Positions 52,091-61,260 of a stretch of DNA of 64,000 nt are shown piece by piece. Every line of letters starts with the position of its first letter. Positions within the stretch are counted from its first letter, which is position 1. The notes under the pieces were generated by a model. It was not told the origin of the DNA. It did not search any database and saw only the letters and a program-made list of their open reading frames with translations. Made by a program: the position numbers and the translations under genes. Origin of the DNA: Planctomycetota bacterium (GTDB taxonomy: Bacteria; Planctomycetota; J058; JAJDCQ01). The stretch spans positions 1-64,000 of the forward strand of contig JAJDCQ010000230.1 in assembly GCA_029260755.1 (NCBI GenBank), in the 5' to 3' direction.

Positions 52091-55000
52091 ATGGCCGGCA
52101 ACCCCGAGGAACGACCGCCGCCTCGCCCCGCGCGACCCGCTCCGGCCCGCTCCGAGCGTCGGATCGCGGCGCCGACGCCGGGGCCTCGGAGCGTGCCGGC
52201 TTCATCATCCGGCGCCTCACCCGTCGCGTCTTCGGGATCCGGGAGGATCCCCGCGGAGGTCGACGCCGCGCGGGCAGATCCCCGTCGCATCGTCGGGCGC
52301 TACGTCCTCCTTCAGGAGCTCGGCCGCGGCGGCATGGGCGTCGTTCATCGCGCCTGGGACACCGCTCTGTCCCGGCTGGTCGCGATCAAGATGATCCAGG
52401 GCGTGATCCGCGATCCGAAGATCGCCCGCGAGCGCGTCGCCCGCTTCCGGCGCGAGGCGAGCGCGGTGGGCCGCCTCCGCCACGAGGGGATCGTCGGCAT
52501 CCACGAGGTCGACGATCACCACGGCCAGCCGTTCATCGTGATGGACTTCGTCGACGGCGAGAGCCTCGAGGCCGCCCTCACCCGCGGCGCCCTCGACCAC
52601 CGGAGGCTCGCCGACGCGGTCCGGCGGGTCGCCCTCGCGCTCCAGCACGCCCACGAGGCCGGTATCATCCACCGCGACGTCAAGCCGGAGAACGTCCTCA
52701 TCGACCGCGAGGGTGGCGTCCCGAAGCTGCTCGACTTCGGCCTCGCCATGGACGAGGAGTCGATGGAGCGGCTGACCCAGTCGGGCCAGCTCATGGGCAC
52801 GCCGCTCTACATGGCGCCGGAGCAGCTCGGCGGGCGGGACGCCGATCCAGTCGGCCCGGCGACCGACGTCTATGCGCTGGGCGGGCTGCTCTACCGCGGC
52901 CTCGCCGGCAACCCGCCGTTCATCGCCGACGCGATGGTCAACATCGTCGCCAAGCTGGTGAAGGACGACCCCGAGCCGCCGAGCCGGGTCGACCCGACGG
53001 TGCCCGCCGAGCTCGAGGCGATCACCCTGCGTTGCCTCGCCAAGAAGACGAAGGACCGCTTCGGAACGGCGACGGAGGTCGCGGCTGCGCTCGGCGCGTT
53101 CCTCGGCGTCGACGAGGCGAGCGGCTCGGGCGAGCGCCGCGCGCGGTCGTCGTCGGGCGCGATCCGACGGGCGAGGAGCAGCGGCCGACGCCCGGCGGCG
53201 ACGGCAGCGCCGGCGCCGGGGCGCGCCGTGCCGATCGCCGCGGTGGCCGCGGGCGCGATCGCGCTCGTCGCGTTCGCCGCCGGCCTGATCCTCCCGCAGC
53301 TCGCGCCCGGGGAGAGCTCGGCCGAGCGCGCCGGCGTGGGAGCCTCGGACGAGCCGACGCGCCCGCCCGATCGGTCGGAGCCGCCCCGCGCCGTCGAGCT
53401 CCCGGCCGAAGCGCCCCGGGAGCCCGGCCCGCCGGCCGATCCGTCATGGCGGGCGATCTGGAGCGACGGCGACGGCGCGCGGCCCGAGGTCGCCGTCGCC
53501 GCGCTCTGGGCGAGCGTCGGACGGGTCGCCGATCCCCTCGCGGGCGTCCGCGACGGCGGCGACGCGCTCGACGCCGCCTTCCTCGGGTCGGCCGAGAAGC
53601 TCGACGACGGCCGGATCCGCGTCCGCTACGACCCGGCGACCCACGGCCGGATCGTGATCCGCTCGCCTCAGCTCTACTTCCTCGCCGGCGGCCCGCGATC
53701 GGGATGGCTGTCGAAGACCGGGATCGATGCCACGCGGATCGAGGCGCCGAACGACGCGGGGACGTTTCAGCTCCGGTTCGGCGAGGCTCACTGGGAGCGG
53801 CTGCGGTTCGAGGCGCGGCTGAGGCTCCAGCCGATCGACACCGGCGCCGTCAACCTCGCTGGAGCGCTCAAGCTCCACGGCCGCGAGAAGCGCGCGGGGC
53901 TGACCGACTCGACGGCGAAGACGCCGCTCGAGCGGGTCTTCGATGGCGGCTGGCACACGGTGGCCGTCGGCCCCGACGAGCCCGCCGGCGGACGCGTCCT
54001 CGTCGATGGCGAGACCCTCGAGGTGCTCGATGGACCGGTCGCCGCGATCCCGCGCTGGACCGAGCCGCCCTCGATCCACTTCAGCGAGATCGTCCTCGGC
54101 ATCGACGACGTGATCGTCTCGGGTCGCCCCCGCCGCCCCGACGTCCCGGCCATCGCCGCGGCGCCCGCGCACCTCACCGCGGACGCGCGCGTCGCCGCGG
54201 CGTTCACGGTCGAGGTCGACGACGCGGTCGCGGATCCCGTCGGCGGGCCGTTCGTCGGGATCGGCGACCCGACCGGCGACCGCCTCGTCGCCGAGCTCAC
54301 CGGAGACCGTCTCATCGTGCGGCACGGGGAGCTCGTCCTCGGCTCCGCCGCTCTTCCGGGAGCCGGAGCGCCGGGAGCGGGCTGGATCACCCTGGAGCAG
54401 CGCGGCGACACTCTGAACGCGCGGGCCGAGCTCGCCGGACGGAGCGCGCGCGTCGAGGTCGCCGAGCCGCTCCCGCTCCGCTCCGTCGCGCGCCGGGCCC
54501 TCTGGGGCAGCATGGCGCCCCGGGTACGCTTCGAGTCCATCGCGATCCACGAGCAGGACGACGCGACCGGGTGGGCGGCGTGGAGCCGCCTGGCTCGCGA
54601 GCGGAGCGAACAAGCCCTCCGGTTCGATCGAGCGGAGAACCCTCGGGCCGTCTGGCGGCGCGCGAGCCTCGCCCTCGCCGCGGTGACCGAGCCGTCGTGG
54701 GCGGCCGAGCGCTTCGTCGGGAGTCCGGCGCAACGGCGGTCGCTCGCCGTCGCGGTGACGCCGGCGCTCCACGAAGCGTCGCTCGCGCTGACCGACGCCT
54801 CGCCCGTCCGTCGCGACCTGCTCGCGCGACTGGCCCTGGCCGCGGTGCTCGGCGGCGAGCCCGTCCGGGCTACGTTCGCGATCCAGAGCCTCATGGATCT
54901 GACGGGCGGAGCGGCGGGGGCGCGGGCGGCCCTCGACCGCCTCGTTCACGACGAGGGGAGTCCGTCGCTCGTCCTCTCGCTCGCTCGAGGGCTCCAGATG

Positions 55001-55810
55001 GCGCTGACCGATCCGGACGCGGCGATCGTGGCCACGCAGGTCGCCGAGATCGTCGCGCGCGACCTCCGCGGCGAGGCGCTCCACCATCGCGCCGCGGCAA
55101 TGCGGACCCGGCTGCCCGAGATCGCGGAGGCCGACCGAGTGGAGGCGCTCGAGATGATCCTCGACGCCCTCGAGGAGGCCGCGGCGGAGGGGGTCGACTC
55201 GTGGAACGTCGAGGCGGACATCGCCGACGCGCTCGGCCGCCTCGGCCGCCACGACGACGCCGTCCCCCACTGGCGCATCGCGATCGAGCGCCGATCCGAG
55301 TACTGGTGGGTCCGCTTCCGCCTCGCCGAGACGCTCACGAACGCGGGTCGGATTCAGGAGGCGCTCGAGGAGCTCATCGGCGCGATCGCGCGGGCGCCGG
55401 GCCGCGGCTCGCTCCTGAACGAGGTCGGTCGCCTCGTGAACGAGGGGCGGCTGCTCCGGCAGCGGCCCGGCCTCGTGGCCGCGGCGCTCGTCGTCGTGGC
55501 CGACGGGGCCGACCGGGCTGGCGATCGGTCGGCTCGCCAGCAGCTCATCCCGCAGGTGCGCGCCCTCATCGAGCAGGCCGAGGCGGCCGACCCGCGGGAC
55601 GCCGACCTCCTCGCCTACGCCGCCCATCGCATCGGCGAGGAGACCGTCCGCGTACCGCCCGGCGACCGGCCGACGGCGATCCTCGTCCGAACCCGGCTCG
55701 ACCCACGACCCGAGCGGGGCCCGGCCCTGCGCCGGGCGGCCGTCGCCGACCCGCTCGTCGGTCACCTCGCCCGGACCGATGAGCGCCTCGCCGGCCTCAT
55801 CACCGATTAG
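52091..55810 (+). CDS. Receptor-like Ser/Thr protein kinase with beta-rich and helical output domains (1239 aa)
   Basis: A Pro-rich leader is followed by a Hanks-type kinase (71-345): glycine loop GRGGMGVV, Lys100, HRDVKPEN (Asp196), DFG (216-218) and MAPEQ, all intact. One transmembrane helix (about 380-405) leads to an extracytoplasmic part with two beta-sandwich regions resembling LamG/concanavalin-like sensor domains (about 490-690 and 700-830), then helical TPR-like repeats to the end. It follows the PASTA/TPR receptor kinase layout of planctomycetes and myxobacteria. The downstream kinase gene starts 18 bases later, so they form an operon. Substrate and ligand are unknown. Confidence 0.85.
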   Translation: MAGNPEERPPPRPARPAPARSERRIAAPTPGPRSVPASSSGASPVASSGSGRIPAEVDAARADPRRIVGRYVLLQELGRGGMGVVHRAWDTALSRLVAIKMIQGVIRDPKIARERVARFRREASAVGRLRHEGIVGIHEVDDHHGQPFIVMDFVDGESLEAALTRGALDHRRLADAVRRVALALQHAHEAGIIHRDVKPENVLIDREGGVPKLLDFGLAMDEESMERLTQSGQLMGTPLYMAPEQLGGRDADPVGPATDVYALGGLLYRGLAGNPPFIADAMVNIVAKLVKDDPEPPSRVDPTVPAELEAITLRCLAKKTKDRFGTATEVAAALGAFLGVDEASGSGERRARSSSGAIRRARSSGRRPAATAAPAPGRAVPIAAVAAGAIALVAFAAGLILPQLAPGESSAERAGVGASDEPTRPPDRSEPPRAVELPAEAPREPGPPADPSWRAIWSDGDGARPEVAVAALWASVGRVADPLAGVRDGGDALDAAFLGSAEKLDDGRIRVRYDPATHGRIVIRSPQLYFLAGGPRSGWLSKTGIDATRIEAPNDAGTFQLRFGEAHWERLRFEARLRLQPIDTGAVNLAGALKLHGREKRAGLTDSTAKTPLERVFDGGWHTVAVGPDEPAGGRVLVDGETLEVLDGPVAAIPRWTEPPSIHFSEIVLGIDDVIVSGRPRRPDVPAIAAAPAHLTADARVAAAFTVEVDDAVADPVGGPFVGIGDPTGDRLVAELTGDRLIVRHGELVLGSAALPGAGAPGAGWITLEQRGDTLNARAELAGRSARVEVAEPLPLRSVARRALWGSMAPRVRFESIAIHEQDDATGWAAWSRLARERSEQALRFDRAENPRAVWRRASLALAAVTEPSWAAERFVGSPAQRRSLAVAVTPALHEASLALTDASPVRRDLLARLALAAVLGGEPVRATFAIQSLMDLTGGAAGARAALDRLVHDEGSPSLVLSLARGLQMALTDPDAAIVATQVAEIVARDLRGEALHHRAAAMRTRLPEIAEADRVEALEMILDALEEAAAEGVDSWNVEADIADALGRLGRHDDAVPHWRIAIERRSEYWWVRFRLAETLTNAGRIQEALEELIGAIARAPGRGSLLNEVGRLVNEGRLLRQRPGLVAAALVVVADGADRAGDRSARQQLIPQVRALIEQAEAADPRDADLLAYAAHRIGEETVRVPPGDRPTAILVRTRLDPRPERGPALRRAAVADPLVGHLARTDERLAGLITD

Positions 55811-55828
55811 GACGAGGGAGCGCCACCC

Positions 55829-58800
55829 GTGAACCCGCCTGGTGGAGAGTCGAGGAGCCCACGACCGGCGACGGCCAGCGGCCAAGGATCGGTCACCCTG
55901 CCACCCGAGGTTCATCGCGCCCTCGCCAGCCCGCAACGACGCGCGATCGGCCGCTACCTGATCATCGACGAGCTCGGCCGGGGTGGCATGGGCGCCGTCT
56001 ACCGCGGCTTCGACCCGGGGTTGCAGCGGCTCGTCGCGATCAAGCTGCTCCTCGCGCGCGAAGGCGCGGGAGATGCCGAGCGCACGCGCCTCGTGAACGA
56101 AGCGCGGGCCGCCGCACGCCTCCAGCATCCCGGGATCGTCGCCGTCCACGAGGTGGGCGTGCACGGCGGGCAGCCGTTCCTCGTCATGGACCTGGTCGAG
56201 GGCGAGACGTTCGAGCGGCTCCTGAAGCGAGAGCGGCCCTCGCCCCGGCGGATCGCGGAGGTCGTCCGGGAGGTCGCCTCGGCCCTCGAGCACGCCCACG
56301 GCCTCGGCGTCGTCCATCGCGACATCAAACCCGAGAACATCCTCATCGACGCGGAAGGCCGGGCGCGCGTCGCCGACTTCGGCCTCGCCCGCGATCTGCA
56401 CGCCGAGGGGCTCACCGTCTCGGGACAGATCGTCGGGACGCCCGGCTACATGGCGCCGGAGCAGGCGGACGCCGACCGCGCGTCGATCGGCCCACCCTGC
56501 GACGTCTGGGCGCTCGGCGCGGTCCTCTACCGCGGCCTGGTCGGGCGACCCCCGTTCCGGGGTACGACCGTCCTCGCGACCGTGATGGACATCCTGCAGA
56601 AGGAGCCAGACGCCCCCCGACGCATCGACCCCTCGATCCACATCGATCTCGAGACGATCGCGCTCCGCTGCCTCGAGAAGGACGCCGCCCGCCGCTACCC
56701 GGGCGCGCGCGCGGTCGCCGACGAGCTCGGACGGTTCCTCGACGGCGCGGCGATCGAGGCGCGGCCGCTCGGGAGAATCGAGCGGGCGAGGCGCTGGGCG
56801 CGGCAGCGACGGCTGGCGGCGACGGGGATCGTGGCGCTCGCCCTGGCCGTGGTGTTCTCGACGGGCGCGGGTGCATGGGCACTGGTCGAGGTTCGCCGGC
56901 GGGTCGCGGCCGAGCGCGCGGCCGAGCTCGAGGAGCACCGGGCGCGGGCGATGGTCGCGCGCGACCGTTTCGAGAAAGCCCGCCACCCCCCGCTGGACGC
57001 GGAGACGCCCAGGCAGCGACGTGACCGCGAGGACCGGGCCCTCGCCGCCGGTCTCGACGCGCTCGCCGCCGCCCTCACCCTCCACGCCCTCGCTCCCCAA
57101 GACGCCGACGCCCTCGGGAGCGCTCACGAGACGGCGATGGCGATGGGCCACGTCGCCCTCGCCGCCGAGCAGTGGAGCGTCGCGGTGAGCGCGTTCGAGA
57201 AGGCGGCCGGGCTGGAGGTGAAGCCCGAGGTGGCGGTCGCGGCGATCGCGCAGGTCACGACCGCCCGCGATCGCGCCGCGAGCGACCGCCGGGCGAAGGT
57301 GCGGGCGATCCTCGAGGAGGCGACGAGCGGCTCGCTCGCCGGTCGGCCTCTGCGTCAGTCCGAGGCGGTGATCGAGCTCGTCGCGCTGGGGAGCGAGGAG
57401 ACGGCCTCCATCCTGATCAAGGCGGTCGACGACGTCGCCGCCGAGCTGCGCCGGAGCGCGTCGGAGGTGCTCGCCGCTGGCGACCCGGCCCTCCCAGAGC
57501 TGGCCGAGGCGGCCGACCGCTGGCGATCCCTCGCCCTGGGGGCGAAGCCGGACCGGGCCGACCGACGCGCCCTCGAGGCGGCCGTTCGGGCCATCGCACG
57601 GCGCGCTCCGGCTGACCTGACCAAGGGGAAGCCTCCCTCCTGGCGCGAGGACATCGCGGTCGCGCAGTTGCGGCAGGTCGGGGAGCGGATCACCCTGGCG
57701 CAGATCTGCTGCGAGACGCTCGGCCACCTCCGGCGGGTCGATGCCATCGAACCGATCGCCCGGTATCTCTTCGCCATCGCGGATGAGCATCTCGCCATGA
57801 CCGCCGGGGAGGCGCTTTGCCGGATCGGAGACGCGCGCGGTGTCCGCCTCGCCCTCGAAGTGATCGACCACCCGGGCAGCTGCCTCCCCGAGCAAGGGCC
57901 TTACTCGCGCCGGCTTCGCACGATCCTGCGGTCATCGCCCGATGCCGACTCGCTGGTCGCGGCACCGCTCGAAGTCGAGACGCCCGAAGCGCTCCACGAG
58001 CGGGCATGGGCGCGCGAGATGACGGGCGATCTCGAGGGGGCCTCCGCCGACTGGTCGCGCGCCCTGGAGCTCGACCCGACTTTCCAGAAGGCCTGGCACA
58101 ACCGGGGATTGGTGAAGCAGCGGCTCGGCGACCTCCCCGGCTCGCTCGCCGACCTCGGGCGGGCGCTCGAGCTCGCCCCGACCGACCCGGTCACGATCGC
58201 CAGCCACGGAGCCGTTCTGGCGATGTCGGGCCGCCCGACCGATGCGATCGCCGCCCTCGAGCGAGCAACCAGGCTCGACCCGCAGTTCGCGGAGGGCTGG
58301 GCGGTCCTCGGACAGATCCGGGCCACGCAAGGTGACCTCCGGCGCGCCCGGGCAGACCTCGACCGAGCCATCGCCCTCGAGCCGCGCTCCTCCCAGACGC
58401 TCGGCACGCGTGGCCAGATCCGGCTGGAGCTCGGCGACGTGAGGGGCGCGATCGTCGACCTCTCGGCAGCCATCGACGCCGATCCCATGTCGGGCCACGC
58501 CTGGCGCCTTCGAGGTCGCGCGCTCGCAGCCACGGGCGATCCCGCCAGCGCGCTCGCCGACCTCGACCGGGCGATCGAGCTCGGTGAGCGCGATGCGGGC
58601 ACCCTCCACGCGCGCGGCGTCGCGCGTCACCGGCTCGGCCAACTCGAGGGGGCCCGGGCCGACTTCGACCGGGTCCTCGAGCTCGAGCCGCGTCACCTGA
58701 ACGCCCTCCGGCTCCGCTCGCTCGTTCGACACGGGTTCGGCCAGCTCGCCGAAGCCGAGGCCGACCTCGACCTGGCGCTCTCGCTGGACCCTCGCGATCC

Positions 58801-59050
58801 CGGAACGCTGAGCAATCGCGGCGGCATCCGCAAGGACCGCGGTGACCTCGCCGGGGCGCTCGAGGACTTCGATCGAGCGCTCGCCCTCGACCCGCGCTTC
58901 GCCGCCGCGCACTTCGGCAGGGCCATCGTCCACGCCGCCGCGGGACGCCACGACGCGGCGGAGGAGGACCTCGGCCGGGGACTGAGCCTCTGGCCGGACT
59001 ACCCGGGCGCCCCCAAGCTCCGCGCGACCCTCGACGAGCTCCGCCGCTGA
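55829..59050 (+). CDS. Receptor-like Ser/Thr protein kinase with TPR output (1073 aa)
   Basis: Hanks-type kinase (43-310): GRGGMGAVYRG, Lys72, HRDIKPEN (Asp165), DFGLA and MAPEQ are all present. A transmembrane helix (about 327-350) follows, then a charged helical region with HEAT-like stretches and at least eight consecutive TPRs (about 725-1060), recognisable by repeated ALELDP, GRALELAP and DRAIALEP units. GTG start after a GAGGGAG site. It differs from its upstream partner by having TPRs instead of beta-sandwiches, suggesting two receptors or a receptor and co-receptor in one pathway. Confidence 0.85.
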   Translation: MNPPGGESRSPRPATASGQGSVTLPPEVHRALASPQRRAIGRYLIIDELGRGGMGAVYRGFDPGLQRLVAIKLLLAREGAGDAERTRLVNEARAAARLQHPGIVAVHEVGVHGGQPFLVMDLVEGETFERLLKRERPSPRRIAEVVREVASALEHAHGLGVVHRDIKPENILIDAEGRARVADFGLARDLHAEGLTVSGQIVGTPGYMAPEQADADRASIGPPCDVWALGAVLYRGLVGRPPFRGTTVLATVMDILQKEPDAPRRIDPSIHIDLETIALRCLEKDAARRYPGARAVADELGRFLDGAAIEARPLGRIERARRWARQRRLAATGIVALALAVVFSTGAGAWALVEVRRRVAAERAAELEEHRARAMVARDRFEKARHPPLDAETPRQRRDREDRALAAGLDALAAALTLHALAPQDADALGSAHETAMAMGHVALAAEQWSVAVSAFEKAAGLEVKPEVAVAAIAQVTTARDRAASDRRAKVRAILEEATSGSLAGRPLRQSEAVIELVALGSEETASILIKAVDDVAAELRRSASEVLAAGDPALPELAEAADRWRSLALGAKPDRADRRALEAAVRAIARRAPADLTKGKPPSWREDIAVAQLRQVGERITLAQICCETLGHLRRVDAIEPIARYLFAIADEHLAMTAGEALCRIGDARGVRLALEVIDHPGSCLPEQGPYSRRLRTILRSSPDADSLVAAPLEVETPEALHERAWAREMTGDLEGASADWSRALELDPTFQKAWHNRGLVKQRLGDLPGSLADLGRALELAPTDPVTIASHGAVLAMSGRPTDAIAALERATRLDPQFAEGWAVLGQIRATQGDLRRARADLDRAIALEPRSSQTLGTRGQIRLELGDVRGAIVDLSAAIDADPMSGHAWRLRGRALAATGDPASALADLDRAIELGERDAGTLHARGVARHRLGQLEGARADFDRVLELEPRHLNALRLRSLVRHGFGQLAEAEADLDLALSLDPRDPGTLSNRGGIRKDRGDLAGALEDFDRALALDPRFAAAHFGRAIVHAAAGRHDAAEEDLGRGLSLWPDYPGAPKLRATLDELRR

Positions 59051-59063
59051 CGGCGCGCGCCGA

Positions 59064-59948
59064 TCAGGCGCCGCCCTCGGCGGCGGGCGCCGGGAGTGGC
59101 GCGCTGGCCTCGAGCACCGGCTCGGGGAAGCGGGGGAGGCGCTCGAGGTAGACCTGGTCGTGGCTGTTGATCAGCGTCACCTCGGGCCGGGCCCGCAAGG
59201 CCGCCAGCCTTCGGATCGTCTCCTGCTCGCGGTCGGCGTCGTCGACGACTGCCCAGCGGAAGACGCGCATCCCGGGGCCGAGAGCGGTGCGCGGGATGTC
59301 GGGGACGTCGAGCTCGCTGTCCCGGAAGTACGCATCGCCGGCGTGGACGAGGACGCGCTCGCCGACCGCGATCGCGAAGGCCACGTGGCCACGGCTGTGG
59401 CCCGGCGTGTCGAGGGCGGTGACGACGCCGTCGCCGAAGAGGTCGCGGCTCCGGTCGAGGCCGAACGCCTCGCCTCCGTCGAGCGAGAACACGCTCCACC
59501 GCGGGCCATGCTCCCAGGCGCGCCCGTCGTAGCCCATGTTCGGCAGCGGCCAGACGCTCGCGTTCGCGCGGGCGAACTCCTCGGCCGAGACGTGGACGCG
59601 CGCGGTCGGGAAGTCCTCGAGCGCGCCGGCGTGGTCGAGGTGGAGGTGCGTCAGGACGACGTCGGTGACGTCATCGGGGGCGAAGCCGAGCTCGCGCAGC
59701 CGCCCCGTCGCCGTCTCCTCGTGGGGGAGCTGGACCGGCATGAGCGAGCAGAAGCGCAGCCCCGGATAGTCGAGCGGGCTCCGGGCCGTCCGCTCCCCGA
59801 ACCCGACGTCGACGAGGACGAGGCGGTCGACCGTCTGCACGATCGCGCAGGTGATCGGCATGTTGCAGCGGCGGACCGACCCCGACCGCTCGAGGAGCGC
59901 CTCGATCGCCAGGAGGTGACCGGTGCTGAACAGCCAGACGCGCGTCAT
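59064..59948 (-). CDS. Metallo-beta-lactamase-fold hydrolase, lactonase-like (294 aa)
   Basis: Classic MBL metal motifs: LTHLHLDHAG, later DTPGHSRGHVAF and HAGDAYF, with a C-terminal INSHD. The order and spacing, with a long N-terminal region before HxHxDH, resemble AHL-lactonase-type and glyoxalase II-type enzymes of the N-acyl-homoserine-lactonase branch. No signal peptide. An ATG at 59948 is preferred to the GTG at 59960 because of the AGGGG upstream. The substrate cannot be deduced. Convergent with the kinase operon (13 bases between stops). Confidence 0.8.
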   Translation of the reverse strand: MTRVWLFSTGHLLAIEALLERSGSVRRCNMPITCAIVQTVDRLVLVDVGFGERTARSPLDYPGLRFCSLMPVQLPHEETATGRLRELGFAPDDVTDVVLTHLHLDHAGALEDFPTARVHVSAEEFARANASVWPLPNMGYDGRAWEHGPRWSVFSLDGGEAFGLDRSRDLFGDGVVTALDTPGHSRGHVAFAIAVGERVLVHAGDAYFRDSELDVPDIPRTALGPGMRVFRWAVVDDADREQETIRRLAALRARPEVTLINSHDQVYLERLPRFPEPVLEASAPLPAPAAEGGA

Positions 59949-59987
59949 CGAGTCGGGCACCCCTGATCGGCTCCGCCGGCGATGAGG

Positions 59988-60195
59988 ATGTCACCACGGA
60001 GACACGGAGAACACGGAGGATTCACGGAGAGAGCGCGGGCAGCGCTTCCTGGGTTGGTGTCGTCGCTTCGCGACGCGGATGGATGACGAAGGCACGGAGC
60101 CGATTCTCTCCCTTCGCTCCATCGCGAGCGACGATCCTCAGGAGACGAGGCCCGAACGGAGATTCTCCGTGTCCTCCGTGTCTCCGTGGTGACAT
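59988..60195. repeat. 208-bp inverted-repeat element (MITE-like)
   Basis: Arms of about 33 bp: 59988-60020 begins ATGTCACCACGGAGACACGG and 60163-60195 is its inverted copy, with only a few mismatches. The 140-bp interior has no reading frame of interest, only small internal repeats (cgtcgcttcgcgacg). Such ACGGAGAC repeats with inverted arms are dispersed in many planctomycete-like genomes and may be non-autonomous transposable elements or transcribed hairpins. It occupies the gap between the MBL gene and the TPR gene. Confidence 0.65.
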
Positions 60196-60235
60196 CCCGC
60201 TCGCCGAAGGCGAGCTCGCTCGCGGCTGGCTCGGG

Positions 60236-61249
60236 TCAGTCCCGCTTCGGCCCGCTCTTCTCGTCGCGCTCGTTCGCCCGCTCCGCCATCCGCTTCCAGG
60301 CCTCCGACTCGTAGAAGTCGGGCGGCCCGAGCTCCGGCGCGCCGACGGGCGTCTCCATCTCGGCGTGAGCCATCGCTACGAACTCGGGGTGGTCGTGGAG
60401 CTTGCGGAGGGCGTAGTCGCTCCGCGCCTCCTGCGTCTCGTACCACCTCACGGCGTCGTTGCTCTCGAACTCGAAGAAGTGCCGACGGAGGTACTCGATC
60501 CCGCGCTCGATGTCGCCGCACTCGGCGTAGATCGATGCGAGGTTGTAGGACATCGAGGGGTCGAGCTTCGTCGACTCGACGATCGCGAGCGCCTCGGCAT
60601 GCTGGCCGTTCTGCGCCAGCAGGGTCGCCCAGTAGACCTTGGTGTAGGGATCCTGCGGCGCGAGGTCGAGCGCCTTCTTCGCGTAGCCGCGCGCCTTCTC
60701 GAAGTAGCCCTCGCTGTTCCAGAAGACGGCGAGGTTGCGGTAGGCGAGCTGCGTCGGATGGATCCGCGTGCTCGCCTCGATCATCTTCACGCCCTTCTCG
60801 AACTTGTTCGAGAAGATCGTCATCTTGCCGATGCCGTGGGTGGCGATGGCCCGGCTGAAGGCGTCGGCCTTCTCGCCCATGTCGAGGATCTTCTGGAACT
60901 CCTCGTGGGCGAGGTCCCAGCGACCGATGTGGTGGCGGTAGAGCTCGCCGAGGAAGCGGAACGGGACCGGGTCGGTCGGGTCGACCTCGGAGGCGGCCTT
61001 GTAGGCCTTCTCGGCCTCGGCGTACCGGCCGAAGAGCTCGTGATGGAGACCGTCCTCCATCAGATGCTGGACCTTCTCGGCCCGGGCGAACCACGCGTCG
61101 TCATCGGCCAGGCCGGCCTCGGGGTCCGAGTCGGCCTCGGTCGACTCGTCCATCGCGCGGGCGGCTCCGAGGCCAACGGCGAGGAGGAGTCCGGCGATCA
61201 CGGCGCCGCGGCTGCGCGACGGGTTCGAAAGGCGGGCGGGATGCGACAC
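60236..61249 (-). CDS. Exported TPR protein (337 aa)
   Basis: GTG start with GAGAGGG upstream; residues 1-32 form a signal peptide (AVIAGLLLAVGLGAARA). The mature protein is a run of TPR units (GRYAEAEKAYKAASEVDPTD, ARGYAKKALDLAPQDPY, AEALAIVESTKLDP), followed by a charged tail with several Glu/Asp. It is closely related in plan to the gene just upstream (11 bases away): both start with an acidic linker and share TPRs with DP(V/T)PFRFLGEL-type sequence. Probably paralogues by tandem duplication. Likely scaffolds in the envelope; no partner identified. Confidence 0.7.
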   Translation of the reverse strand: MSHPARLSNPSRSRGAVIAGLLLAVGLGAARAMDESTEADSDPEAGLADDDAWFARAEKVQHLMEDGLHHELFGRYAEAEKAYKAASEVDPTDPVPFRFLGELYRHHIGRWDLAHEEFQKILDMGEKADAFSRAIATHGIGKMTIFSNKFEKGVKMIEASTRIHPTQLAYRNLAVFWNSEGYFEKARGYAKKALDLAPQDPYTKVYWATLLAQNGQHAEALAIVESTKLDPSMSYNLASIYAECGDIERGIEYLRRHFFEFESNDAVRWYETQEARSDYALRKLHDHPEFVAMAHAEMETPVGAPELGPPDFYESEAWKRMAERANERDEKSGPKRD

Positions 61250-61260
61250 GGCGAGCCCTC

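Noticed and set aside
53444..57895. 1483-codon open frame on the minus strand opposite the two kinase genes
   Set aside because: It is the antisense of two clear kinase genes in very GC-rich DNA. Its translation is Arg/Glu/Asp-rich with no domain, a typical shadow frame.
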